Source of the DNA: an uncultured Bacteroidales bacterium
GTDB taxonomy: Bacteria; Bacteroidota; Bacteroidia; Bacteroidales; P3
Length of the DNA stretch: 64,000 bases
Direction of reading: 5' to 3'
NCBI GenBank assembly: GCA_900318835.1
Contig: ONLW01000001.1
Coordinates: 80,382-144,381, forward strand
Each line of letters opens with the position of its first letter. Positions within the stretch are counted from its first letter, which is position 1. The notes below the pieces were generated by a model. It saw only the letters and a program-made list of their open reading frames with translations. It had not been told where the DNA came from and ran no database searches. Of the stretch, positions 51,499-59,994 are shown piece after piece. Both the position numbers and the translations under genes were made by a program.

Positions 51499-52371
51499 TT
51501 ATTTGGTCGAAACCACGAGGTAGTCGGTATATTTCCAGAACTGGGTGGGGTTGAGGATGCGGAGGTAAGCGGTCACATTGCTGTTCTCCTCGTCGGCCAC
51601 AAGTTCGTAGCTGTCTTCGGGATGCTGCGAGATAACCACGGCTTTCTTCTTGTTGATGGTGATGGTGGTCACCTTCGTGCGGTCGATTTCGGTGAAACGC
51701 TCGGTGCTCATGCCGGCCACAGTGCCCTGCTTGCGGCCGATGCCGATGAAGCCACCGGTCTTGGCCACGATACCGGCCTCCTTGAGTTCGTTGTAGGTTC
51801 CCACGACGAACCAGGCGCGGTTGGCGTCGGCAATCTGCTTGGCGATATACTGTTCCTTCTCCTGGTTGGAGGCGGTCAAATCAGAGACATTCTTATTGAG
51901 TCCTTTGATAACCACCTTGTTGTTCTCAAGCTCGGTAAGCAGCTCGGCAATCTGAGCCTCTTGGGCGGCGCTGCGTTCCTCAAGGCGGGTGATGTAGGCC
52001 TGAAGGTCGGTGTTGTTGCGGCCAAGCTCGTTCACCTTAGTGTTCAACTGGGCGATTTTCTTCTTGTTGGCGGCCATCATCGACTCGATAGAGCTCATCT
52101 GGTCGGTGATTTCCTTCTTGTGGTCGTAGGAACCCTCGGTATCGTTACGTCTGAGTTTCTGAACATTGGAATACTTGGAATTAATCATGGAGAGGTTATC
52201 CTCAATCTCATTGAGCATGGAGAAAAGTCCGTCAATCTCAGAGTCTCTGGCATCAACTATTTCCTGAAGGGAGTCGATGGACTTCTGGGAAGCTTCGAGT
52301 TCTTTCTGATTGCATGCCACGATAGTCATCGTTGCGGCCAACAAGCACATGGCCAAAAAGATTTTCTTCAT
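51499..52371 (-). CDS. Coiled-coil lipoprotein
   Basis: This 290-residue lipoprotein (MKKIFLAMCLLAATMTIVAC, cysteine 20) has a long coiled coil from about residue 25 to 180 (EASQKSIDSLQEIVDARDSE; LNTKVNELGRNNTDLQAYIT). A C-terminal globular domain of about 100 residues follows (AWFVVGTYNELKEAGIVAKT; YLVVSTK at the end). ATG 52371 is chosen since the signal peptide begins there. Similar proteins are common in Bacteroidota and unassigned; a structural periplasmic or outer-membrane role is plausible. Confidence 0.78.
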   Translation of the reverse strand: MKKIFLAMCLLAATMTIVACNQKELEASQKSIDSLQEIVDARDSEIDGLFSMLNEIEDNLSMINSKYSNVQKLRRNDTEGSYDHKKEITDQMSSIESMMAANKKKIAQLNTKVNELGRNNTDLQAYITRLEERSAAQEAQIAELLTELENNKVVIKGLNKNVSDLTASNQEKEQYIAKQIADANRAWFVVGTYNELKEAGIVAKTGGFIGIGRKQGTVAGMSTERFTEIDRTKVTTITINKKKAVVISQHPEDSYELVADEENSNVTAYLRILNPTQFWKYTDYLVVSTK

Positions 52372-52548
52372 TTTTCTATTCAAATTTGGTTCATACTCAT
52401 TTTTAATCCTTTTTCCTCTTTTTCGGAGGTATGTCAATAACGCCACCTTGCCCCTAATATTGCACAGGCTTGTGTTAAAAAAAATTAAAAAGAGCACTCA
52501 AAAACGCCTACTTTACACTTGATACTAACTAGCTGATAACCACTTATC

Positions 52549-52600
52549 AACTCCCTATCAACTCCTACCCAACTCCTACCACGGTAGGTGTTGATTGGGT
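52549..52600. repeat. CTACC palindromic repeat, copy R6
   Basis: Units TATCAACTCC, CTATCAACTCC, TACCCAACTCC, then the centre CCACGG (52579-52584) and the right arm GGTAGGTGTTGATTGGGT. It lies between the divergent coiled-coil lipoprotein and M3 peptidase genes. The sequence after it (AATATTTTTCTGATAGGAC) resembles that after copy R5 (AATATTTTTCTATTGGAAC). Confidence 0.75.
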
Positions 52601-52661
52601 GAAAATATTTTTCTGATAGGACAACAAAATAATTTTCATTTCTGTACGTTATTCATATATT

Positions 52662-54653
52662 ATGAATGTACTTTTACAGGATTGGGAATTTCCCCCTTTC
52701 GACCAGATACGCACCGAAGATTACGAACCTGCCATCCGCACCGCCATCGAGGAGGCGGAACGCAACGTGGAGGCTATCGCAACAAGCAAAGAATCACCGA
52801 CTTTCGAAAACACAGTGGAGGCTTTGGAGTACGCCTCAAGGCGTCTCGACCGCATCAGTGCCCTCATGCTCAACCTCAACGAATGCTGCACCAGCAACGA
52901 GCTGCAGGAGGTGGTGATGAAACTGGAGCCACTGATGACACGCTTCTCGATGAAGGTGGTGACCGACGAACGGCTGTACAAACGAGTGAAATATGTTTCT
53001 GAAAACTCAGAATACTCTGATCATTCAGAACACTCTGAGAAAAACACCCTGCTAGAGAACACCCTCAAGAGTTTCCGACGTCACGGTGTGGCACTGCCGC
53101 CGGAGGAGCGTGAGCAGTACAAGAAGAACGAAGAGGAACTCAGCGAGCTGAAGTTACGTTTCAGTCAGAACGCACTGGCCGACCTCAACGACTGGACGCT
53201 ACATCTCACCGACGAAGCCGACCTCGCAGGACTGCCCGAGGCAATTCGTACCGCAGCCCACGAAGAGGCTGTGAGCCACGGTCTCGAAGGATGGCTGTTC
53301 ACACTGGCAGCACCATCATACCTCCCCTTCATGACCTACAGCGACCGACGCGACCTGCGGGAGAAGATGTATCGTGCTTACGGCAGCATCGGAGGAAGGG
53401 ACAACGAGCACGACAACAACGAGGTGATACGCAGGATTGTCGAGCTCCGGGCCAAGCAAGCCCGTATGCTGGGATACAACACCTATTGCGACTATGTGCT
53501 GGAAGACCGTATGGTGCAAAGTCTGCCCAACCTGCGACGATTCATGAACGACCTGAAGGCCGCCGTCCTCCCTGCCGCAGAAAATGATTTGGCCGAGATG
53601 ACCAGAATATCCGGACTATCCGAAATCTCCGGATGGGATATCTCCTATCTTTCCGAGAAACTGAAGCAGCAACGCTATGCCTTCGACAGTGAAGCCTTGC
53701 GGCCTTATTTCCCGCTGGAGGCCGTGCGCGAGGGCATCTTCGGTCTCTATGGCCGTCTCTACGGATTGCACTTTGAACCCGCTCCAGAGGTACCCGTATA
53801 TCACGAGGATGTGAAGGTATACCGCATACTTGACGGCATGCGGGAGATGGGAATCCTCTATCTCGACATGCACCCGAGGGCCTCCAAGCGCAGTGGCGCC
53901 TGGATGACGGAATTCCGCGGACAGTACGGAACTGTGCGACCCCAGATACAGGTGGTGTGCAACTTCAGCAAGCCCACTGCCGACACCCCTGCCCTACTGC
54001 GATTCAGCGAGGTAGAGACTTTCATGCACGAGATGGGACATGCCATGCACGGGATGCTGAGCGATGTGCAGTACGAGAGCTTGAGCGGCACCAACGTCAA
54101 GCGCGACTTCGTGGAGATGCCATCGCAGGTGATGGAAAACTGGTGCTACGAGCCGGAGTTCCTCAATACTTTCGCCCGTCACTGGCAAACTGGTGAACCG
54201 CTGCCGACAGAATATATCGACAAGATTCGTGCTGCCCAGAACCATCTGGCGGGATGGCTCTGCCTGCGGCAGCTCAACCTCGGATTCACCGATATCGCCT
54301 TCCACACCATGCACGACGGTTCAACCGTCGAGAAAGCCGAGGATGTGGAAGCCGCCGCTATGACCGACCTCCTACCGCGTGTGCCGGGTTGCTGCACGGC
54401 CACCAACTTCAGCCACATCTTTGGTGGCGGATACGCCAGCGGCTACTACGGCTACAAATGGGCCGAAGTGCTGGATGCCGACATCTTCAGCCGCTTCAAG
54501 GCCGACGGCATCTTCAACCCAAAGACAGCCACCGACTTCCGACGCGAGATACTCTCACGTGGCGGCACCAAGCCCCCCTCCGTGCTTTTCAAAAACTTCA
54601 TGGGTCGCGAGCCCGACAATAAAGCATTACTTAAAAGAATGAACCTACTATGA
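52662..54653 (+). CDS. M3 family oligopeptidase (Dcp/PrlC-like)
   Basis: This 663-residue zinc peptidase has the HExxH motif HEMGH at about residues 456-460, preceded by RFSEVETFM. The surrounding helical domain is typical of the M3 family, including DFVEMPSQVMENWCYEP, which carries the third ligand. There is no signal peptide, so it is cytoplasmic and degrades short peptides. Two segments are encoded by 9-base tandem tracts: residues 113-127 (SENSEYSDHSEHSEK) and 316-324 (ISGLSEISG). Both fit in frame and probably lie in surface loops. The stop overlaps the rnr start (ATGA). Confidence 0.92.
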   Translation: MNVLLQDWEFPPFDQIRTEDYEPAIRTAIEEAERNVEAIATSKESPTFENTVEALEYASRRLDRISALMLNLNECCTSNELQEVVMKLEPLMTRFSMKVVTDERLYKRVKYVSENSEYSDHSEHSEKNTLLENTLKSFRRHGVALPPEEREQYKKNEEELSELKLRFSQNALADLNDWTLHLTDEADLAGLPEAIRTAAHEEAVSHGLEGWLFTLAAPSYLPFMTYSDRRDLREKMYRAYGSIGGRDNEHDNNEVIRRIVELRAKQARMLGYNTYCDYVLEDRMVQSLPNLRRFMNDLKAAVLPAAENDLAEMTRISGLSEISGWDISYLSEKLKQQRYAFDSEALRPYFPLEAVREGIFGLYGRLYGLHFEPAPEVPVYHEDVKVYRILDGMREMGILYLDMHPRASKRSGAWMTEFRGQYGTVRPQIQVVCNFSKPTADTPALLRFSEVETFMHEMGHAMHGMLSDVQYESLSGTNVKRDFVEMPSQVMENWCYEPEFLNTFARHWQTGEPLPTEYIDKIRAAQNHLAGWLCLRQLNLGFTDIAFHTMHDGSTVEKAEDVEAAAMTDLLPRVPGCCTATNFSHIFGGGYASGYYGYKWAEVLDADIFSRFKADGIFNPKTATDFRREILSRGGTKPPSVLFKNFMGREPDNKALLKRMNLL

Positions 54654-56959
54654 ATGAGAATTTAGCAAAACAGATACTCAAAATCTTTGCCAACAATCCT
54701 TTCGACGCCTACAACCACAAGCAGATTGCCTCACGCATCGGTGCCAACAGCAAAGCCGAGCGACAGGAGGTGATACGCACTATCCAGGAACTCGCCGAGC
54801 AGAAACACCTCGTCGAGGACAGCCACAAAGGCAAATACAAGATCAACCCCAAGTCCATCGACGATGAGCTGCTGCCGCAGAACTACGTCACCGGCACCAT
54901 CGACATGAAGCAGGGTGGAAAAGCCTACGTGATTCCTGAAGAGGAAGGTCGCGAAGACATCCAGATTGCCCCCAACAACACCCACCATTCCCTCCATGGC
55001 GATACTGTGAAGGTGCTAATGTTCCCCCAACGCAAGATGCACAAGCCCGAGGGTCAGGTGGTGGAAATCATCAAGCGGGCCAAGACGCGCTTCGTGGGCG
55101 TCATCCAGAGGCAGGAGCGCTTCGCTTTCATGGTCAGCGACTCACGCACCATGCCCGTGGATATCTGCATCCATATCGATGACCTCGGTGGCGCTGAGAA
55201 CGGCGAGAAGGTTCTGGTGGAGATGACCGACTGGCCCGAGCGCATGAATAATCCCGTGGGCAAGGTCGTCAAACGCCTCGGTAAACCTGGCGACAACAAC
55301 GTCGAGATGCAGTCCATCCTCGCCGAGTACGACTTCCCGCTCGACTTCCCCAAGGAGGTCGAGGAGGAGGCCAAGAAGATAAAGAAGCCCACCAAGAAAG
55401 AAATCTCCAGCCGCAAAGACTTTCGCGATGTCACCACCTTCACCATCGACCCTGCCGATGCCAAGGACTTCGACGATGCCCTCAGTTTCCGCGAGCTGGA
55501 AAACGGCCACGTAGAGGTGGGCGTGCATATCGCCGACGTCTCATACTATGTGAAACCCGGTAGCGCCATCGACCGCGAAGCCTACGAGCGCGGAACCTCC
55601 GTCTACCTCGTCGACCGCACTATCCCCATGCTCCCCGAGAAACTCTGCAACGAAGTCTGCTCCCTCCGTCAGGACGAGGAGAAACTCTGCTTCAGTGTGG
55701 TAATGGAGATGGATAATAAAGGCAAAGTTTATGACACCTGGATGGGCAAGAGCGTGATTAAGAGCAACCGCCGTATGGCCTATGAGGAGGCGCAAGAGAT
55801 AATAGAATCCAACACTGCACCCGACGGTTCCCCCGTCGGGAAGGCCATCCTCGCCCTCCATGCCATCGCTCAAAAGCTCCGTGCCGCACGTTACAAGAGT
55901 GGCGCCATCAATTTCGAGACCCAGGAGGTGAAATTCCAACTCGACGAGAACGCCAAACCCATAGGCGTCTACATCAAGGAGAGCAAGGAAGCCAACTGGC
56001 TCATTGAGGAGTTCATGCTGCTAGCCAACCGCAGCGTGGCCGAGTTTATCGGCAAACCCAGTAAATCTAGTGCTACTAGTAAAACTAGAAATGCTCGCAC
56101 CTTTGTCTATCGCGTTCACGACGAGCCCAACCCCGAGAAGCTGAACACCTTCGTGGAGTTTGTCGCCAAGCTGGGCTTCAGCATGAAGACCTCCAGCCGC
56201 AAAGCCCTTGCCGAGAGCTACAACCGCCTCTTCGAGAATATCGCGGGACGTGGTGAGGAGCACATGGTCGACACCATCGCCATCCGCACCATGTCCAAAG
56301 CCTACTACAGCACCGAGAACATCGGCCACTACGGTCTCGCCTTCCCCTACTACACCCACTTCACCTCCCCCATCCGCCGCTATCCTGACCTCATGGTCCA
56401 CCGCCTGCTGGAGCGCTACCTGCAAGGCGGCACCTCCGTCAAGGCCGCTGAATACGAGGACTATTGCAAGCACTGCTCCATCATGGAGAAGAAAGCTGCA
56501 GATGCCGAGCGCACCAGCGTGAAATACAAGCAAGCCGAGTTCCTGGCCGACAAGCTGGGACAGGTCTTCCCTGCCCTCATCAGCGGTGTCAGCAAATGGG
56601 GCATCTATGCCGAGATCGAGGGGAACAAGTGCGAGGGCATGATACCCATTGGCAGCCTCAAGGACGACTACTACATGCTCGACGAGGACAACTATCAGGT
56701 CATAGGCCGCCGTCATGGCCGCTGCTACAAACTCGGCTATCCCGTCCACATCCGCGTCCGACGTGTCGACCTCCTGAAGAAGCAGATAGACTTCGATCTC
56801 GTCGAGGAAGACGACCACATCGCGGGTGCCCCCGCAGGGCGAAAAACGGCGGGGAAACATGCTACGCAAACATCCAAAGACAAAAGCCAGCGCAACAAGA
56901 AAGGCTCGCCTTCCGCCAAAGACAACAAGAAGAAGAGCCATTCCCGCCACAAGCGATAA
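54650..56959 (+). CDS. rnr: Ribonuclease R
   Basis: This 769-residue 3'-5' exoribonuclease has a winged-helix N-terminus, cold-shock OB domains (~65-220) and a catalytic RNB domain with DPADAKDFDDALSF (aspartates that bind Mg2+). An S1 domain follows at about 640-715 (FPALISGVSKWGIYAEIEGN), then a lysine-rich tail. It degrades structured RNA, including rRNA and mRNA fragments. Residues 470-481 (PSKSSATSKTRN) are encoded by four 9-base units (cccAGTaaa, tctAGTgct, actAGTaaa, actAGAaat), close to the tract at 18069-18122. The start is ATG 54650, overlapping the M3 stop. Confidence 0.94.
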   Translation: MNENLAKQILKIFANNPFDAYNHKQIASRIGANSKAERQEVIRTIQELAEQKHLVEDSHKGKYKINPKSIDDELLPQNYVTGTIDMKQGGKAYVIPEEEGREDIQIAPNNTHHSLHGDTVKVLMFPQRKMHKPEGQVVEIIKRAKTRFVGVIQRQERFAFMVSDSRTMPVDICIHIDDLGGAENGEKVLVEMTDWPERMNNPVGKVVKRLGKPGDNNVEMQSILAEYDFPLDFPKEVEEEAKKIKKPTKKEISSRKDFRDVTTFTIDPADAKDFDDALSFRELENGHVEVGVHIADVSYYVKPGSAIDREAYERGTSVYLVDRTIPMLPEKLCNEVCSLRQDEEKLCFSVVMEMDNKGKVYDTWMGKSVIKSNRRMAYEEAQEIIESNTAPDGSPVGKAILALHAIAQKLRAARYKSGAINFETQEVKFQLDENAKPIGVYIKESKEANWLIEEFMLLANRSVAEFIGKPSKSSATSKTRNARTFVYRVHDEPNPEKLNTFVEFVAKLGFSMKTSSRKALAESYNRLFENIAGRGEEHMVDTIAIRTMSKAYYSTENIGHYGLAFPYYTHFTSPIRRYPDLMVHRLLERYLQGGTSVKAAEYEDYCKHCSIMEKKAADAERTSVKYKQAEFLADKLGQVFPALISGVSKWGIYAEIEGNKCEGMIPIGSLKDDYYMLDEDNYQVIGRRHGRCYKLGYPVHIRVRRVDLLKKQIDFDLVEEDDHIAGAPAGRKTAGKHATQTSKDKSQRNKKGSPSAKDNKKKSHSRHKR

Positions 56960-56999
56960 AAGCAGAGCCTACCTAATCACTACCACCCGCAAAAAGGGA

Positions 57000-57047
57000 C
57001 TGCCGCAGGCCAATTCGAGTAATTCGCTCCCAATTGACCTGCGGCAG
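57000..57047. terminator. Hairpin between convergent rnr and acyl-CoA ligase genes
   Basis: CTGCCGCAGG (57000-57009) pairs with CCTGCGGCAG (57038-57047). The 28-base loop contains AATTCGAGT-AATTCGCTC, and further 9-base units (AATTCGCGT, AATTAGAAT, AATTCGCCG) follow at 57050-57076. This short tandem tract is similar in style to the other 9-base tracts of this window. Confidence 0.6.
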
Positions 57048-57091
57048 TTAATTCGCGTAATTAGAATAATTCGCCGTTAAAAGAATCGCCG

Positions 57092-58882
57092 TTATTTGAA
57101 CAGCGCCTCTATCTGCTCCTTGTAGGCGGCGGCAACATTGCGGCGGATGAGCTTTTGCGTGGGGGTGAGCATCTTGTTGCTCTCGTTCCAGGTGTCGGCC
57201 ACAAGGACGAACTTCTTCACCTGCTCGGTAACACCCAACTCAGCGTTGTACTTATCCATCACCTTCTGGTAACGAGCAATGACTGTCTTGTCTGCAATCA
57301 TCTCTTCCTTGCTCTCGGCCACGACACCATGGCGCTTGCACCAGTCCTTCAGCATGTCGAAGTCGGGGGCGATAACGGCGGCAGCATACTTCTGGTCGGC
57401 ACCCACCACCATCATGTCGAGGATGAAAGGCGACTGCTTCATCTTCTCTTCAATCACCTCGGGATTAATGTATTTACCCATCGAGGTCTTGAACATGCTC
57501 TTCGTACGGCCGGTGATGAAGAGGTAGCCGTCGGGATCGAAGAAACCCGTGTCGCCGGTATGGAACCAACCCTCTTGGTCGATAGCCTCAGCCGTGAGCT
57601 CAGGCTGGTTGTAGTAGCCCTTCATCACATTACCACCACGGCACTGTATCTCATTGGTTTGCGGGTCAATACGCACTTCTATCGCCCTCATGGCAAAGCC
57701 CACGGATCCAATCTTGCGACCTTTCTTATTGCTGTTTGTAACGGCAATCAGGGGCGAGCATTCGGTAAGGCCGTAACCTTCGTAGAGGTCCAATCCCACA
57801 CAGGAGAAGAACCTCGTGAGGCGAGGCTGGATGGTGGCACCACCACTGACGAGCATATACAACTCGCCTCCCATACTCTCGCGTATCTCCTTATACACCA
57901 ACTTGTCAGCCCACTTCTTCTGTAATTTATACCAGGCCGAGAGCTTCGACTCGTCGAGTTCGTACTCGAAAGCCAGATTGATGGCCCAGTCGAAGATTTT
58001 CCTCCCTATACCGCTCATCTTCTCGCCCTTGCGGTAAATCTTGTCGTAGACCTTTTCGATGAACCGTGGCACACAAGCCATCATATTGGGACTGATTTCC
58101 TTGCAGTTGTCGCCCACCTTGGCGATGCTCTCGGCATAGGCAATGGTGAAGCAGAGCCACTGGTAGAGGTAACCCATCATGCGCTCATAAATATGGCACA
58201 TGGGGAGCCATGAGAGGGCCTTGGTCCAAGTCTTTCCGGGGCTCTCCTTAATCTCCTGCACGTTCATTATCAATCCCCTATGGGTCAACATAGCGCCCTT
58301 GGGGACACCCGTGGTGCCGCTGGTATAGATCATCGTGCAGACATCGTCGACGGTCTGCGCATCCTTCATCTCCTGCAACTTGGCGGGTGCCTCGGGATGC
58401 TCCCTTACATACTGGCATCCAATCTCATAGATGTCGTCCATCGACTTCACACCCTCCATGGGGACAATGGTGCAGAGATTTTCCAGATGCGGCAGCTTCT
58501 CTCGGATATTGCTGATTTTCTTGTATAAAGCCGGTGTTTCGACCACCAGCAGGCGTACCTGTGCGTCGTTGAGGATATACTGGTAGTCTTCCTCGCTGAT
58601 TGTCGGATAGATAGGCAACAACACGGCACCTGTCTGCTGCACGCCGAAGTCCACGTAGTTCCATTCCGGACGGCCGGCGGAGATAAGGCCGATATTCTCG
58701 CCCTTCTTCACACCGAGGTGCATCAAGGCGTAGCTGATGAGGTCAACTTTCTCTATATATTCATCGATATAATGCTCTTTCCATTCGCCGTTTTCCTTGA
58801 ATTTGAACACGGGGCGCTCGGGATGCAGTTCCTTTCTCCAAGCCAGCAAGTCGAATAATCGGGTAGGCTCTTGCATAGTCAT
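57092..58882 (-). CDS. Long-chain fatty acid--CoA ligase (AMP-binding)
   Basis: This 596-residue adenylate-forming enzyme activates a fatty acid to acyl-AMP and then acyl-CoA. Core motifs are MIYTSGTTGVPKGAMLTHRG (AMP-binding P-loop), EGYGLTECSPLIAVT and GWFHTGDTGFFDPDGYL. The C-terminal lysine region is FKTSMGKYINPEVIEE. The length is normal for the FACS group. A -7 box (TATTTTTG, 58912-58905) lies 23 bases upstream of the ATG, and the duplicated element B lies beyond it. Confidence 0.93.
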   Translation of the reverse strand: MTMQEPTRLFDLLAWRKELHPERPVFKFKENGEWKEHYIDEYIEKVDLISYALMHLGVKKGENIGLISAGRPEWNYVDFGVQQTGAVLLPIYPTISEEDYQYILNDAQVRLLVVETPALYKKISNIREKLPHLENLCTIVPMEGVKSMDDIYEIGCQYVREHPEAPAKLQEMKDAQTVDDVCTMIYTSGTTGVPKGAMLTHRGLIMNVQEIKESPGKTWTKALSWLPMCHIYERMMGYLYQWLCFTIAYAESIAKVGDNCKEISPNMMACVPRFIEKVYDKIYRKGEKMSGIGRKIFDWAINLAFEYELDESKLSAWYKLQKKWADKLVYKEIRESMGGELYMLVSGGATIQPRLTRFFSCVGLDLYEGYGLTECSPLIAVTNSNKKGRKIGSVGFAMRAIEVRIDPQTNEIQCRGGNVMKGYYNQPELTAEAIDQEGWFHTGDTGFFDPDGYLFITGRTKSMFKTSMGKYINPEVIEEKMKQSPFILDMMVVGADQKYAAAVIAPDFDMLKDWCKRHGVVAESKEEMIADKTVIARYQKVMDKYNAELGVTEQVKKFVLVADTWNESNKMLTPTQKLIRRNVAAAYKEQIEALFK

Positions 58883-58904
58883 TTTTTAATTTATGTTAAT
58901 TTTG

Positions 58905-58912
58905 CAAAAATA
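58905..58912 (-). promoter_or_regulatory. -7 box of the acyl-CoA ligase gene
   Basis: TATTTTTG on the minus strand, 23 bases before the ATG at 58882. TTTG is only 12 bases upstream, so the -33 box is not certain. Confidence 0.5.
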
Positions 58913-59038
58913 CGCATATTTTTTCAAACAGGAAAAAGAAAAATCTTAAAAAAACAACAGAGAGAACATAACCAAAACATTCACAAATAATTAGCAAGGC
59001 CAACCCATTAAAAAGAACTAGTAAGGAGAAGTGAATTG

Positions 59039-59269
59039 TTAACAACCGTTAAACACGAACACCCTGTCACAACCCTATCAACACCTACTATGGTAGGAGT
59101 TGGTTAGGAGTTGGTAAGGAGATGGTAAGTGGTTCATCGCTATCATCCACAGCGCATTAAGCACAAAAACGGGCACTTGCCTATACAGCAAGTGCCCGTT
59201 GGGATTTTGGTATCATGGAATTAACTTAAAAAATGTTAAATCGCAACAGCCTTTCTATCGAAAAAAAAA
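59039..59269 (-). ncRNA. Duplicated non-coding element, copy B (with CTACC repeat R7)
   Basis: This is the inverted copy of 45163-45392. The hairpin at 59168-59200 (ACGGGCACTTGC / GCAAGTGCCCGT on the minus strand) differs from copy A at three stem positions, yet all pairs are kept: one C-G became T-A and one T-G became T-A. A T run (TTTTTG) follows on the minus strand. CTACC repeat R7 is at 59060-59131, and TTAAC/GTTAA motifs flank both ends. It lies between an acyl-CoA ligase promoter and the end of a lipoprotein gene. The type ncRNA is tentative. Confidence 0.7.
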
Positions 59270-59332
59270 CTTTGAGAGATTGACACCAGAAGCTGCAACC
59301 CATGTTCCCTGTTCATCTCCCGATTTAGAGCG

Positions 59333-59340
59333 CAAAGTTA
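59333..59340 (-). promoter_or_regulatory. Candidate promoter reading towards element B
   Basis: TAACTTTG on the minus strand matches TAnnTTTG. It would start a transcript about 130-160 nt long ending at the terminator-like hairpin of element B. The -33 box is weak (no TTTG at the right distance), so this is uncertain. Confidence 0.35.
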
Positions 59341-59488
59341 TATGATTCAATTAGTTGTTGTTTTCATTTGGCCTTTTTTGGGGGACAGGTGCCAGGCGTA
59401 TATCCCTCCTTGCATCGTTGAAACCATTCTGTAACGATACGAACAATGATGGAGAAGGGAATTGTCAAATTAAGGGAAATCAAAAGAA

Positions 59489-59512
59489 GGTGCCAGTCAA
59501 AAGACTGGCACC
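59489..59512 (-). terminator. Terminator of the 59555 lipoprotein gene
   Basis: GGTGCCAGTC, AAAA loop, GACTGGCACC, followed on the minus strand by TTCTTTTGATTT. A nearby GGGACAGGTGCCAGG (59384-59398) shares the GGTGCCAG core. Confidence 0.7.
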
Positions 59513-59554
59513 TCTGTGGGCTTCGCCCTTGATCGGCATCTGTGGTGCAAACGG

Positions 59555-59968
59555 CTACTGCACCCTGTGGAGGGTGCCGGAATAGTCGCCCTGGCTGCCA
59601 TCCACATAAGTCCGCTTTCCGTCCATGACCATTGTGTCGTCAGAGAGACTCTTAATTGTCAAGTCAATGTACTCCGTTATTTCCCTATTATAACCGTAAG
59701 AATAGTAGGTATATGAGCCATGGAGAGTGTTACCCGACAGAGTATAGCTGTAGTGGTATTCCCGGACATCACAGGTGTGGTCGGTGTTGAAGGTGATATC
59801 GCAATGTCGGTAGTCGGCATTCTCGAAATGCCATGTGCCAAAGAGTTTGGCCTCGTTGATGCTTGACGAGCCGCCGTTGCTGTCGTCATCCTTGTTGCAG
59901 GACGCAAATGTGATCATTGTCACTGCCACAAAGAGCAGCATTGTGATTTTTTTGATGTTTTGGTACAT
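59555..59968 (-). CDS. Lipocalin-like lipoprotein
   Basis: This 137-residue lipoprotein (cysteine 24, ITFASC) has an acidic tail (NKDDDSNGG) and one small lipocalin-like domain. The domain begins KLFGTWHFENADYRHCDITF and ends SGTLHRVQ. It is a distant relative of the lipoproteins at 3131-5342. It follows the immunity-like gene of the last Rhs tip by 26 bases on the same strand, so it might be transcribed with it. Function unknown. Confidence 0.75.
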   Translation of the reverse strand: MYQNIKKITMLLFVAVTMITFASCNKDDDSNGGSSSINEAKLFGTWHFENADYRHCDITFNTDHTCDVREYHYSYTLSGNTLHGSYTYYSYGYNREITEYIDLTIKSLSDDTMVMDGKRTYVDGSQGDYSGTLHRVQ

Positions 59969-59994
59969 AATTTTGTGTTTTATAATGAAATTAA

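Noticed and set aside
55815-55840. GC palindrome CCCGACGG-TTCC-CCGTCGGG in rnr, and CGACGGTT-C-AACCGTCG in the M3 gene, as inserted repeats
   Set aside because: Both encode DGS-type turns of normal length for their families, so they may arise from codon use; not counted as insertions.
5439-59131. CTACC repeats considered as CRISPR arrays
   Set aside because: Units are about 11 bases without unique spacers of constant length, lie in isolated gaps, and no cas gene is present.
59355-59585. 76-residue plus-strand frame near 59400 with a GTGARRISLLA segment
   Set aside because: It overlaps the terminator hairpin and the end of the minus-strand lipoprotein gene, has no ribosome binding site or homologue that I recognise, and most likely is chance. 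The GGGACAGGTGCCAGG sequence may be a decayed repeat.
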